Counted from the first letter of the stretch, positions 1 to 7,501 are shown. The stretch: DNA of 11,216 nt from an uncultured Enterocloster sp. (GCA_944382045.1 CALWMT010000053.1:1-11216); one strand, 5' to 3'. Translations and numbers: made by a program. Notes: generated by a model from the letters alone, not told the origin.

Positions 1-74
1 TGCTGACAGACTGGCTGAAAGCTGCGGCCGCCGCGTCCAGCCTGGAGGATTTTAGGAGAGCGGCGAAGCTTTAA
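1..74 (+). CDS. C-terminal fragment of an unidentified upstream gene
   Basis: An open frame enters from the left edge, in phase with the codon at position 3, and ends at TAA 72-74. It encodes about 23 residues, alanine-rich then basic, ending SLEDFRRAAKL. The GC-rich codon use matches the neighbouring genes, which supports a real gene tail rather than chance. Too little is visible to name a family. No terminator hairpin with a T-run follows before the nadE promoter, so read-through into nadE is possible. Confidence 0.5.
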   Translation, partial: LTDWLKAAAAASSLEDFRRAAKL

Positions 75-122
75 GAAGTGTTTTGGAGCGGATTTGGGAA
101 AATTGCCGCTGAAAGAAAAGCA

Positions 123-151
123 TTGCAAAATGCCTGCTGCAATTTTATACT
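123..151 (+). promoter_or_regulatory. Predicted sigma-A promoter of nadE, with inverted repeats
   Basis: TTGCAA (123-128) and TATACT (146-151) are separated by 17 bp, giving a fair -35 and a good -10 match. The predicted start near 158 leaves a leader of about 25 nt. The region carries two inverted repeats that share bases: ATTGCA (122-127) with TGCAAT (138-143), and AAAATTGC (99-106) with GCAATTTT (139-146). They cover the -35 and the edge of the -10, where a repressor could act. The strong nadE ribosome binding site GGAGGA is at 172-177, 5 nt before the ATG. The promoter is inferred from sequence only. Confidence 0.55.
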
Positions 152-182
152 ATAAAAAATAACAGACAGACGGAGGAACAGT

Positions 183-2126
183 ATGAGAGAGGGATTTATT
201 CGGGCTGCCGCCGCCACTCCCAAGGTGCGGGTGGCAGACCCACAGTATAATGCGGAACGAGTGATCGAGCTGATGGAGGAGGGCTTTAAGCGGGGCGTAA
301 AGATTATGGTATTTCCGGAGCTCTGCCTGACGGCTTACACCTGCGGAGATTTGTTTTTACAGGCTTCCCTTCTGGAAAAGGCCAGGGAGAGCTTGAAAAA
401 GCTCCTGGAGGCTTCTGCGGGGAAGGACATGCTTGTATTTGCGGGTCTTCCCTGGGAGAAGGACGGAAAGCTTTACAACGTGTCTGCCGCAGTGAAGGAT
501 GGGGAGCTTCTGGGACTGATTCCCAAGAAAAATCTGCCCAATTATTCCGAGTTCTATGAGGCGCGCCATTTTTGCCCGGGAAGCAGCGTGCCGGAGACGG
601 CGGATTGGGAGGGGAAAAAGGTTCCCATGGGAGCAAACCTACTGTTCCGGTGCGTCAGCGTGCCGGGGCTCGTGGTGGCCGGAGAAATCTGCGAGGATCT
701 GTGGGTTCCCTGCCCGCCCAGCATTTCCCACGCCATGGCGGGCGCCACTCTCATTGTGAATTGCTCTGCCAGCGATGAGACCACGGGCAAGGACGCCTAC
801 CGCCATGAGCTGGTGTGCAGCCAGTCTGCCCGCCTGGTCTGCGGCTATATCTATGCCAATGCAGGGGAAGGGGAGTCTACCCAGGATCTGGTATTCGGCG
901 GTCAGAACATCATTGCGGAGAATGGAAACTGCCTGGTGGAGTCCCGTCGCTTTGTAAATGAGTGCATCTGCGCGGATATTGACCTCGCCCGCTTAGACAG
1001 TGAGCGCAGGCGGATGAATACTTTCCCCTCACCGGATACGTACCGGAGGGAGCAGGGATATGTGACGGTGGATTTCGCGTTTTGCACCGGGGAGGATGAG
1101 AAGGACGGGAACCGGATTCTCCGGTATATTGACCCGTCTCCCTTTGTGCCGGGAGATGCGGGACGCCGCAGGAAGCGCTGCGAGGAAATTCTGTCTATCC
1201 AGGCCATGGGCTTAAAGAAGCGGCTGGAGCACACGGGCTGCGGCCATGCGGTGGTCGGCCTTTCCGGCGGGCTGGATTCCACGCTGGCCCTCCTTGTGAC
1301 GGTGCGGGCATTTGACCTTTTAAAGCTTCCGAGAAATCAGATTCACTGCGTGACCATGCCCTGCTTCGGCACCACGGACCGCACCTACCAGAACGCCTGC
1401 GCCATCGCAAAGGGCGTGGGGGCGGATCTTCGTGAGATCAATATCCGGGAGGCTGTGACAAAGCATTTTGCCGATATCGGACAGGATATGAATACGCACG
1501 ATGTGACCTATGAGAACAGCCAGGCCAGGGAGCGCACCCAGGTGCTCATGGACATCGCCAATCAGATGGGCGGCCTGGTAGTAGGAACCGGGGATATGTC
1601 GGAGCTGGCCCTGGGCTGGGCCACCTACAACGGCGACCACATGTCCATGTACGGGGTGAATGCCTCAGTGCCCAAGACGCTGGTGCGCCATCTGGTGCAT
1701 TATTATGCGGATACCTGCGGGGACGAGGGCCTGGCGGCCGCCCTGCGGGATGTGCTGGATACCCCGGTGAGCCCGGAGCTTCTGCCGCCGGAGGACGGGA
1801 AGATTTCCCAGAAGACAGAGGATCTGGTGGGCCCCTACGAGCTCCACGACTTTTTCCTGTACCATGTGCTCCGCTTCGGCAGCAGGCCGAAACGGGTATT
1901 TGCCCTGGCCCTGCAGGCCTTTGGGGGCAGGTACGACAGGGAAACCATTCTAAAGTGGCTGAAGGTGTTCTATCGGCGGTTCTTCAGCCAGCAGTTTAAG
2001 CGCTCCTGCCTGCCGGATGGCCCCAAGGTGGGCTCTGCCGCGGTGTCACCCAGAGGCGACCTGCGGATGCCCAGCGACGCCTCCTCCCGGCTGTGGCTGG
2101 AGGAGCTGGAGGAGCTTAACGCATGA
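183..2126 (+). CDS. nadE: Glutamine-dependent NAD+ synthetase
   Basis: This enzyme catalyses the last step of NAD+ synthesis: amidation of nicotinic acid adenine dinucleotide using ATP, with ammonia taken from glutamine. The 647-residue protein is the long, fused, cytosolic form. Residues ~5-290 are a nitrilase-type glutaminase with the expected triad: Glu46 (FPEL), Lys115 (PKKNLPNY context) and Cys170 (EICEDLW). Residues ~325-640 are the synthetase domain with the ATP-binding PP-loop SGGLDST (361-367) and the conserved stretches GTGDMSELALGW and MYGVNASVPKTL. Length is normal for the fused type. The ATG at 183 has GGAGGA 5 nt upstream, and the N-terminus (FIRAAAATPKVRVADPQYN) fits the family start. 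The stop overlaps the next start as ATGA (2123-2126), indicating translational coupling. The family call is very secure. Confidence 0.97.
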   Translation: MREGFIRAAAATPKVRVADPQYNAERVIELMEEGFKRGVKIMVFPELCLTAYTCGDLFLQASLLEKARESLKKLLEASAGKDMLVFAGLPWEKDGKLYNVSAAVKDGELLGLIPKKNLPNYSEFYEARHFCPGSSVPETADWEGKKVPMGANLLFRCVSVPGLVVAGEICEDLWVPCPPSISHAMAGATLIVNCSASDETTGKDAYRHELVCSQSARLVCGYIYANAGEGESTQDLVFGGQNIIAENGNCLVESRRFVNECICADIDLARLDSERRRMNTFPSPDTYRREQGYVTVDFAFCTGEDEKDGNRILRYIDPSPFVPGDAGRRRKRCEEILSIQAMGLKKRLEHTGCGHAVVGLSGGLDSTLALLVTVRAFDLLKLPRNQIHCVTMPCFGTTDRTYQNACAIAKGVGADLREINIREAVTKHFADIGQDMNTHDVTYENSQARERTQVLMDIANQMGGLVVGTGDMSELALGWATYNGDHMSMYGVNASVPKTLVRHLVHYYADTCGDEGLAAALRDVLDTPVSPELLPPEDGKISQKTEDLVGPYELHDFFLYHVLRFGSRPKRVFALALQAFGGRYDRETILKWLKVFYRRFFSQQFKRSCLPDGPKVGSAAVSPRGDLRMPSDASSRLWLEELEELNA

Positions 2127-2902
2127 TCGAGAGTGTGTCAAATAAGCAGGTCCGCCGGGCGGCACAGCTTGCGGGGAAGGCAAGGGCCAGGCGGGAGGAG
2201 GGCCTCTTTGTGGCGGAGGGGCTCCGCATGTGCCGGGAGTGCCCTCCGGACCAGGTGGAGATCCTCTATGTGACCCCGGAGTTTGCCGCCAGGGAGGAGA
2301 ACAGGCGATGGCTTGCCTCCTACCGGTACGAGATGGTGTCCGAGGCGGTGATGCGGGCCATGGCGGACACCAAGACGCCCCAGGGGGTTCTGGGGCTGGT
2401 GCGCCAGCCCTCTTTGCGCCTGGCCGCTGTCCTTGAGGGAGAGAGTCCTCGCATCCTGGCGCTTGCGACCATCCAGGATCCGGGCAATCTGGGAACCATG
2501 CTGCGGGCCGGGGAGGGGGCCGGTGTCACCGGCCTTTTGATGAACCGGGAGACCGCGGATATTTTCAGCCCCAAGGTGATCCGCTCCACCATGGGATCGG
2601 TGCTTCGGGTTCCCTTCGTGTATGCGGATGACCTGGGGGAGGCCTGCCGGGAGCTTAAAGCCCAGGGGGTGCGCCTTTTTGCGGCGCATTTGAAGGCCAT
2701 GCATAATTATGAGCAGGCGGATTATACTGGGAGTACGGGCTTTTTGATTGGAAATGAGGCAAACGGGCTGTCAGAGGAGACTGCCTCCCTGGCGGACGGC
2801 CTCATCAAGATTCCCATGGCCGGACGGGTGGAGTCCCTGAACGCCGCTGTGGCAGCCTCCGTTCTCATGTACGAGGCTGCCAGACAGAGGAGAGCCCGGT
2901 GA
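2123..2902 (+). CDS. TrmH/SpoU-family RNA 2'-O-methyltransferase (YsgA/RlmB-like)
   Basis: This is a SAM-dependent enzyme of the SPOUT class, expected to methylate a ribose 2'-OH in rRNA or tRNA. The exact target nucleotide cannot be read from the sequence. The 259-residue protein has an N-terminal substrate-binding region (~1-95, L7Ae-like in relatives) and a C-terminal SpoU knot domain. All three knot motifs are intact: DPGNLGTMLRAGEGAG (119-134) with Asn122 and Arg128, FLIGNEANGLS (207-217), and IPMAGRVESLNAAVAAS (230-246). Length matches the YsgA-type proteins of Bacillota. The start overlaps the nadE stop by 4 bp and is served by GGAGGAG (2108-2114), 8 nt upstream, inside nadE. It is probably expressed from the nadE promoter. 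RlmB, TrmH and YsgA-type assignments cannot be separated here, so no symbol is given. Confidence 0.93.
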   Translation: MIESVSNKQVRRAAQLAGKARARREEGLFVAEGLRMCRECPPDQVEILYVTPEFAAREENRRWLASYRYEMVSEAVMRAMADTKTPQGVLGLVRQPSLRLAAVLEGESPRILALATIQDPGNLGTMLRAGEGAGVTGLLMNRETADIFSPKVIRSTMGSVLRVPFVYADDLGEACRELKAQGVRLFAAHLKAMHNYEQADYTGSTGFLIGNEANGLSEETASLADGLIKIPMAGRVESLNAAVAASVLMYEAARQRRAR

Positions 2903-2916
2903 GAGGAGAATGCCGG

Positions 2917-3162
2917 ATGGCATGGCTGATTGCATTTCTTTGCTTTTTGGGACTGGAGGCAGCCTGCCGCTGCCTTGTCTCCCTGTGGTTCTGCGCGGGC
3001 TGTCTGGGCGCCTGGCTTGGAGGGCTCGCAGGAGTGGACCTTGAGGGCCAGCTGGCCCTCTTTGTGGCAGTGTCATTTTTGACGCTGATTTTGCTGCGGC
3101 CGGCGGCCTTCCTGCTTGGAGGCCGCGGCAGGAGGGAAGGAGACCATGGAGCTTCGCCTTGA
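2917..3162 (+). CDS. Short NfeD-like integral membrane protein lacking the OB-fold domain
   Basis: This 81-residue, very hydrophobic protein has three predicted membrane helices (~3-19, 22-39, 45-66) and a short basic, charged tail. The pattern matches the membrane module of NfeD proteins: an acidic residue in helix 1 (Glu14), SLWFCAGCLGAWL at the helix 1/2 turn, a Gln-starting third helix (QLALFVAVSFLTLILL) and the RP that closes it (61-62). Full NfeD proteins continue into a C-terminal OB-fold of about 60-70 residues; here the frame stops soon after RP and the patatin gene begins. No SPFH/stomatin gene, the usual NfeD partner, is adjacent. I prefer ATG 2917, with AGGAG (2904-2908) 8 nt upstream, over the in-frame GTG at 2899. 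Its 3' end overlaps the lipase gene by 17 bp. The NfeD relationship is a pattern judgement; function is unknown. Confidence 0.65.
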   Translation: MAWLIAFLCFLGLEAACRCLVSLWFCAGCLGAWLGGLAGVDLEGQLALFVAVSFLTLILLRPAAFLLGGRGRREGDHGASP

Positions 3163-3964
3163 CAGGGAAAAATCATATGGCCTGGTGCTGGAGGGCGGAG
3201 GAGCCAGAGGCGCCTACCAGATCGGCGCCTGGCGGGCCCTGCGGGAGGCAGGCATCCTGCTGTCCGCTGTGGCGGGAACCTCGGTGGGGGCCCTGAACGG
3301 GGCTCTCATCTGCATGGATGATCTCAAAAGGGCGGAGTTTATCTGGAAAAATATCCGCTGGTCCCACGTGATGGACGTGGACGACAGCGTGATGGAGGCG
3401 GTGCGGGAGATGCGCCGCCTGCGGGGGTCCGCTCCGAATCTGAAAAGGGTTCTGGGGGAGGCGGGAAGGATTATCCGAGGCGGCGGCCTGGATATCACGC
3501 CCCTGCGCCGCCTGATCGAGCGCGCGGCGGACGAGGAGCGCATACGGGCCTCCCGGCAGGAGCTCTATGCAGTGACCTACTGCCTGACGGACCACTGTCC
3601 GGTGGTGGTGGATATCAAGAGCCTGCCGGAGGGGGAGATCGCCCAGATGCTCTTGGCCAGCGCGTACCTGCCGGGCTTTAAGAGGGAGAAAATCGGAGGA
3701 AAGTATTATACAGATGGATGCAGGACCAACAATGTGCCTGTGGATGTGCTCATAGACCGAGGGTATAAGGACATTATTGTGATTCGGATCTACGGTGTGG
3801 GCGTGGACACAGAGAAGCATCTGCGGGTTCCGGAAGATGTGCGCCTCTACCACATAGCGCCCCAGGTGAGCCTGGGCGGCATCCTGGAGTTTGACGGCAG
3901 GAAGGCCCGGCGCAATCTGGCGCTGGGATATGCAGATGCCCGCAGGCTGCTTTACGGCTCTTGA
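3146..3964 (+). CDS. Patatin-like phospholipase family protein
   Basis: This is a predicted lipid acyl hydrolase of the patatin/RssA type, acting through a Ser-Asp dyad on membrane or storage lipids; the substrate is unknown. In the 272-residue protein the oxyanion-hole glycines are LEGGGARGAY (15-24), the nucleophile elbow is GTSVG with Ser46, and the catalytic Asp is in DG (190-191) followed by TNNVP, so the site looks complete. There is no signal peptide or membrane helix, so it should be cytosolic or peripheral. ATG 3146 fits the usual short lead into the first strand (YGLVLEGGG); GGAGGG (3131-3136) lies 9 nt upstream and AAGGAG (3137-3142) 3 nt upstream. The gene overlaps the NfeD-like frame by 17 bp, so the two are probably translated together, hinting at a shared membrane-related role. 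Its stop codon is embedded in the -35 box of the next promoter. Confidence 0.92.
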   Translation: MELRLDREKSYGLVLEGGGARGAYQIGAWRALREAGILLSAVAGTSVGALNGALICMDDLKRAEFIWKNIRWSHVMDVDDSVMEAVREMRRLRGSAPNLKRVLGEAGRIIRGGGLDITPLRRLIERAADEERIRASRQELYAVTYCLTDHCPVVVDIKSLPEGEIAQMLLASAYLPGFKREKIGGKYYTDGCRTNNVPVDVLIDRGYKDIIVIRIYGVGVDTEKHLRVPEDVRLYHIAPQVSLGGILEFDGRKARRNLALGYADARRLLYGS

Positions 3965-3989
3965 CAGCCTTCCTGCAATATAGTATATT
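3961..3989 (+). promoter_or_regulatory. Predicted strong sigma-A promoter of argF
   Basis: A perfect -35 box TTGACA (3961-3966) and TATATT (3984-3989, five of six consensus bases) are separated by 17 bp. The -35 overlaps the TGA stop of the patatin gene (3962-3964). The predicted transcription start is near 3996, inside the ARG box, leaving a leader of about 75 nt before argF. Confidence 0.75.
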
Positions 3990-4006
3990 ATGCATGAAGA
4001 TGCATA
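3989..4006 (+). promoter_or_regulatory. ARG box: predicted ArgR/AhrC operator
   Basis: The 18-bp sequence TATGCATGAAGATGCATA is an inverted repeat with identical arms TATGCAT / ATGCATA around the centre GAAG. It fits the general arginine-repressor consensus TNTGMATWWWWATKCANW at every arm position; only two of the four central positions depart (G instead of A/T). It begins at the last base of the -10 and spans the expected transcription start, a classic place for arginine-dependent repression. No argR gene is in this window. The site is read directly; binding is inferred. Confidence 0.72.
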
Positions 4007-4071
4007 AATATTAATCCGAGGCGATTGGCTGTGTGCAGATCAATTGCCTGATTGAAAGGAGATTATCAGCC

Positions 4072-5061
4072 ATGAATTTAAAGGGAAGGAATTTTCTGAC
4101 ACTGAAAGATTATACATATGAGGAGATTACATATCTGCTGGATCTGGCGGCGGAGCTCAAGGAGAAGAAGAAAAAGGGGATCCCCGTTGACTGCCTGAGG
4201 GGGAAGAATGTGGCTTTGATTTTTGAGAAGACCAGCACCCGGACCCGCTGCGCCTTTGAGGTGGCGGCCCATGACCTGGGGATGGGAACCACCTATCTGG
4301 ATCCCTCAGGCTCCCAGATCGGAAAGAAGGAGAGCATTGCGGACACAGCCCGCGTGCTGGGACGGATGTACGAGGGAATCGAGTACCGGGGCTTCGGCCA
4401 GGAGATCGTGGAGGAGCTGGCCAGGTATGCGGGGGTTCCGGTGTGGAACGGCCTGACGAATGAGGACCACCCCACCCAGATGCTGGCGGATCTTCTGACC
4501 ATCCGGGAGCACCTGGGACATTTGATGGGAGTGAAGCTTGTATATATGGGCGATGCGCGCTATAATATGGGTAATTCCCTGATGATTGCCTACGCCAAGA
4601 TGGGCATGCATTTTGTGGCCTGCGCCCCGGCGAAGTATTTTCCGGATAAGGCCTTGGTGGAGGAGTGCCGGGCCTTTGCTGCGGCAAGCGGCGGCTCTGT
4701 CACGCTGACCGAGGACGTGGCCCAGGCGGTGCGGGGAGCAGACGTGATCGATACGGATGTGTGGGTATCCATGGGCGAGCCGGACCAGGTCTGGGAGGAG
4801 CGGATCCGCGACCTTACGCCCTACAAGGTGACGATGGAGGTGATGGAGGCTGCAGGCCCCCAGGCCATCTTCCTTCACTGCCTGCCCTCCTTCCACGATC
4901 TGAAGACAAAGATTGGAAAGGAAATGAGCGAGCGCTTTGGCATCACGGATATGGAGGTGACGGACGAGGTGTTTGAGTCCAGCCGGTCCGTGGTGTTTGA
5001 CGAGGCGGAGAACCGGATGCACACCATCAAGGCGGTTATGCTCGCTACGCTGGGAGAGTAA
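4072..5061 (+). CDS. argF: Ornithine carbamoyltransferase
   Basis: This cytosolic, normally trimeric enzyme joins carbamoyl phosphate and ornithine to give citrulline in arginine synthesis. The 329-residue protein is of the long type that resembles E. coli ArgI/ArgF throughout. Carbamoyl-phosphate contacts are STRTR (55-59) and HPTQ (133-136); ornithine contacts are DVWVSMGE (229-236, with the SMG loop); HCLP (269-272) carries the active-site Cys270; ENRMHTIK (313-320) is near the C-terminus. ATG 4072 is preferred because AAAGGAGA (4055-4062) precedes it and the protein then begins MNLKGRNFLTL as in relatives; a GTG at 4033 would add 13 unusual residues. The catabolic form (arcB) is similar in sequence, but no arcA or arcC lies nearby and the ARG box covers the start site, which favours the biosynthetic role. 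Confidence 0.95.
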   Translation: MNLKGRNFLTLKDYTYEEITYLLDLAAELKEKKKKGIPVDCLRGKNVALIFEKTSTRTRCAFEVAAHDLGMGTTYLDPSGSQIGKKESIADTARVLGRMYEGIEYRGFGQEIVEELARYAGVPVWNGLTNEDHPTQMLADLLTIREHLGHLMGVKLVYMGDARYNMGNSLMIAYAKMGMHFVACAPAKYFPDKALVEECRAFAAASGGSVTLTEDVAQAVRGADVIDTDVWVSMGEPDQVWEERIRDLTPYKVTMEVMEAAGPQAIFLHCLPSFHDLKTKIGKEMSERFGITDMEVTDEVFESSRSVVFDEAENRMHTIKAVMLATLGE

Positions 5062-5064
5062 CGT

Positions 5065-5367
5065 ATGCATGGACACAGAGGACGGGGGGAACGCCAGGCA
5101 GGGATCCTTTTGGATCTGACACATCTGATTTTGGGGATCGCCATTGTGGTTTTGGCGGTGCTCTCGTTTATCAATCCAGAGGGAAACCATATGCTGTTCC
5201 CTCTGGTCTTCCTTCTTGCGGCCCTTTTGAATGCCGTCAGCAGCCTCTTTTTGATTAAAACCCGCGGCAGGGACAAGGGAAAGCTGAGAGGCGGGATTTT
5301 TCAGGCGCTTTTGGCCCTGGGGCTTCTGGCCCTGGGAGTGGTGAGCGGCATCAGCATCTGGCTGTGA
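5065..5367 (+). CDS. Small three-helix membrane protein of unknown function
   Basis: The 100-residue protein has a short basic N-terminus (HGHRGRGER) followed by three predicted membrane helices at ~14-36, 43-66 and 79-99, and ends right after the last helix. A basic loop (KTRGRDKGKLRG, ~68-79) separates helices 2 and 3, suggesting that loop and the N-terminus lie on the cytoplasmic side. No family is recognised with confidence. The ATG is 3 bp after the argF stop, with GGGAG (5052-5056) 8 nt upstream inside argF, so it should be translated with argF. Codon use and GC match its neighbours. A link to arginine metabolism is possible only by position; it is not an obvious transporter by size. 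Confidence 0.75.
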   Translation: MHGHRGRGERQAGILLDLTHLILGIAIVVLAVLSFINPEGNHMLFPLVFLLAALLNAVSSLFLIKTRGRDKGKLRGGIFQALLALGLLALGVVSGISIWL

Positions 5368-5403
5368 TACGGGCCGGAGCAGCGTATTTTGATAGGAGGA
5401 AGC

Positions 5404-6384
5404 ATGAAGGCAGAGATTTTGAAGCTGTTGAAGGAGAGCCGGGGATTTGTGTCCGGACAGGAGCTGTGCAGGCAGTTCGGCGTCTCCCGGACCGCAGTGT
5501 GGAAGGCGGTCAACCAGTTAAAGCAGGAGGGCTGGCCCATCGAGGCGGTCCACAGCCAGGGCTACCGGCTCTTGGGTGAGGCGGATGTGATGACAGCCTC
5601 GGAGCTGGCCGCTGTGCTGGATACCGAGTGGGTGGGGAAGAGGCTTGCCTATTTTGAAGAGACGGATTCCACCAATGTGCAGGCGCGGAGGCTGGCGGAG
5701 GCGGGGGCTCCCCACGGGACTCTTGTGGCTGCGGACTGTCAGACCGCAGGCAAGGGGCGCAGGGGAAGGAGCTGGTCCTCCCCCAAGGGAGAGGGGATTT
5801 GGATGAGCCTATTGCTGCGTCCCGCTTTTGCGCCGGCCTGTGCCTCCATGCTCACCCTCGTGGCGGGCATGGCTGCCGTCCGGGGGATTGAGCGGGCCTG
5901 CGGCCTCCATCCCCTGATCAAGTGGCCGAATGATCTGGTGCTGAACGGAAAGAAGATCTGCGGGATTCTGACGGAGATGAGCACGGAGGACGAGATGATC
6001 CGCTATGTGGTCATTGGCATGGGGATCAATGTGAACAATACGGAATTTCCGGAGGAGCTCAAGGGTACTGCCGCGTCCCTGCGGATGGAGCTGGGCCGTG
6101 AGGTCCGCCGCAGTCCCATTATCGCGGAGACAGCCAGAGCCTTTGAGGAATATTTTGGCATATTTTCCCGCACAAGGGACATGGCAGGGCTGCGGGAGGC
6201 CTATGACAGCCTTCTGGTAAACCGGGACCGCCAGGTCTGCGTCCTGGATCCCAGAGGGGAATACCGCGGACGGGCGCTGGGAATCGATGATCAGGGAAGC
6301 CTTCTGGTGGAGCGGGAGGACGGCCAGGTGAGCCGCGTGATCTCCGGGGAGGTTTCCGTGCGGGGGATCTACGGCTATGTGTGA
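5404..6384 (+). CDS. birA: Bifunctional biotin-[acetyl-CoA-carboxylase] ligase / biotin repressor
   Basis: BirA makes biotinyl-AMP and transfers biotin to a lysine of carboxylase carrier domains. Forms with an N-terminal DNA-binding domain also repress biotin genes. The 326-residue protein has a winged helix at ~1-60 (SGQELCRQFGVSRTAVWKAV is the helix-turn-helix), then the catalytic domain with the biotinyl-AMP loop GRRGRSW (118-124), KWPNDL (173-178), GILTEM and GMGINVN (205-211). The C-terminal SH3-like domain contains SGEVSVRG (314-321). All landmarks of the class II (regulatory) form are present. ATG 5404 follows AGGAGG (5394-5399); an in-frame TTG at 5389 lies upstream of that site and is rejected. 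No biotin synthesis or transport gene, and no obvious BirA operator, is visible in the window. The 3' end overlaps mutY by 8 bp. Confidence 0.95.
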   Translation: MKAEILKLLKESRGFVSGQELCRQFGVSRTAVWKAVNQLKQEGWPIEAVHSQGYRLLGEADVMTASELAAVLDTEWVGKRLAYFEETDSTNVQARRLAEAGAPHGTLVAADCQTAGKGRRGRSWSSPKGEGIWMSLLLRPAFAPACASMLTLVAGMAAVRGIERACGLHPLIKWPNDLVLNGKKICGILTEMSTEDEMIRYVVIGMGINVNNTEFPEELKGTAASLRMELGREVRRSPIIAETARAFEEYFGIFSRTRDMAGLREAYDSLLVNRDRQVCVLDPRGEYRGRALGIDDQGSLLVEREDGQVSRVISGEVSVRGIYGYV

Positions 6385-7459
6385 GAGAATGGAACGCCTG
6401 CGGGCTCTGGAGAAGCCCCTGCTTTCCTGGTACAGGAGGCAGGCCAGGGAGCTTCCCTGGCGGGAGAACCGGGATCCCTACCGGATCTGGGTGTCGGAGA
6501 TCATGCTCCAGCAGACCCGGGTGGAGGCGGTGAAGCCGTACTTTGAGCGGTTTATGGATGCGTTTCCCCAGGTGAAGGACCTGGCGGAGGCGGAGGATGA
6601 CCGCCTTATGAAAATGTGGGAGGGCCTGGGCTATTACAGCAGGGCCAGAAATCTAAAGGCAGCGGCCAGAATCATTGTGGAGAAATACGGCGGCTGCCTT
6701 CCTGCATCCTTTGAGGAGTTGAAGGAGCTTCCTGGAATCGGCAGCTATACAGCAGGGGCCGTGGCCTCCATTGCCTACGGCATTCCTGTGCCTGCAGTGG
6801 ACGGGAATGTGCTCCGGGTTATCTCCCGCGTTCTGGGGGACAGGGAGGACATCCGCAGAGCGTCCGCAAGGGCCCGGATGGAGCGGGAGCTGGGAGAGGT
6901 GGTGCCGGCCTCGGAGCCGGGAGCGTATAATCAGGGGCTCTTCGAGGTGGGCGCCCTGGTCTGCGTGCCGGGAGGGGAGCCCAAGTGCGGGGAGTGCCCG
7001 CTCTATGATCTCTGTCTTTCCGGCAGGAATGGCAGGTGGAGGGAGATCCCTGTGAAGTCACCGCCCAAGCCCAAGCGGGTGGAGGAGCGGACCGTGCTTC
7101 TCATCGAGAAGGACGGAAGGATTCTCATTGACAGGCGTCCGCCCAAGGGGCTTCTCGCCTCCCTCTATGAGCTGCCCAGCGTGCCGGGACATATGACGCC
7201 GGAGGAGGCGGTGGCTTATCTGGGGCTGTCCCCCGCCCAGGTAAGCCGGGCCGAGGCCCTTCCCTCCGCCCGGCATGTATTTTCCCATGTGGAATGGCAT
7301 ATGACGGGCTGCCGGCTGGTGCTCTCACCGGAGGCGCCGGCGGACAGCCTCCTGGATGCTTCGATTTTCCCCGGTGCGTTTTTTGCGGAGAGGGAGGAGC
7401 TTGCGCACACATATGCCCTTCCCAGCGCTTTTGCCGTCTATAAAAGGCTGATTGGATAG
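6377..7459 (+). CDS. mutY: A/G-specific adenine DNA glycosylase
   Basis: MutY removes adenine mispaired with 8-oxoguanine (or G), preventing G:C to T:A mutations after oxidative damage. The 360-residue protein has the endonuclease III-like fold at ~1-220: catalytic Glu41 in SEIMLQQTRVEAV, helix-hairpin-helix LPGIGSYTAGAV (118-129), and catalytic Asp142 in VDGNVLRV. The [4Fe-4S] cluster cysteines are 196, 204, 207 and 213, spaced C-x7-C-x2-C-x5-C, one residue longer in the first gap than in E. coli. Residues ~235-360 form the NUDIX-like 8-oxoG-recognition domain, with LLASLYELP and HVFSHVEWHM. The ATG at 6377 overlaps birA by 8 bp; an ATG at 6389 is possible but has no proper ribosome binding site. 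Unrelated function to its neighbours suggests simple co-transcription. Confidence 0.95.
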   Translation: MCERMERLRALEKPLLSWYRRQARELPWRENRDPYRIWVSEIMLQQTRVEAVKPYFERFMDAFPQVKDLAEAEDDRLMKMWEGLGYYSRARNLKAAARIIVEKYGGCLPASFEELKELPGIGSYTAGAVASIAYGIPVPAVDGNVLRVISRVLGDREDIRRASARARMERELGEVVPASEPGAYNQGLFEVGALVCVPGGEPKCGECPLYDLCLSGRNGRWREIPVKSPPKPKRVEERTVLLIEKDGRILIDRRPPKGLLASLYELPSVPGHMTPEEAVAYLGLSPAQVSRAEALPSARHVFSHVEWHMTGCRLVLSPEAPADSLLDASIFPGAFFAEREELAHTYALPSAFAVYKRLIG

Positions 7460-7501
7460 GACAGGAAAAATTGGATACACTGGAAGGAGAGGCGCGAGAA
7501 T

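Noticed and set aside
75..182. Riboswitch upstream of nadE
   Set aside because: The predicted leader is only about 25 nt, too short for an aptamer, and no known conserved core was seen.
3173..3853. 226-codon open frame on the minus strand opposite the patatin gene
   Set aside because: The opposite strand encodes a complete patatin with all motifs; the antisense product is His/Gln/Pro-rich with no family features or ribosome binding site.
4306..5190. 294-codon open frame on the minus strand opposite argF
   Set aside because: It is a shadow of argF in GC-rich coding sequence: no recognisable domain, His/Leu-rich composition typical of antisense frames, and it crosses both the argF stop and the next gene start.
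5389..5406. Upstream TTG start for birA
   Set aside because: It lies before the AGGAGG site (5394-5399), which points to ATG 5404; likewise GTG 4033 for argF, TTG 3116 for the patatin gene, GTG 2899 for the NfeD-like gene and ATG 9933 for queH are in-frame but poorly placed.
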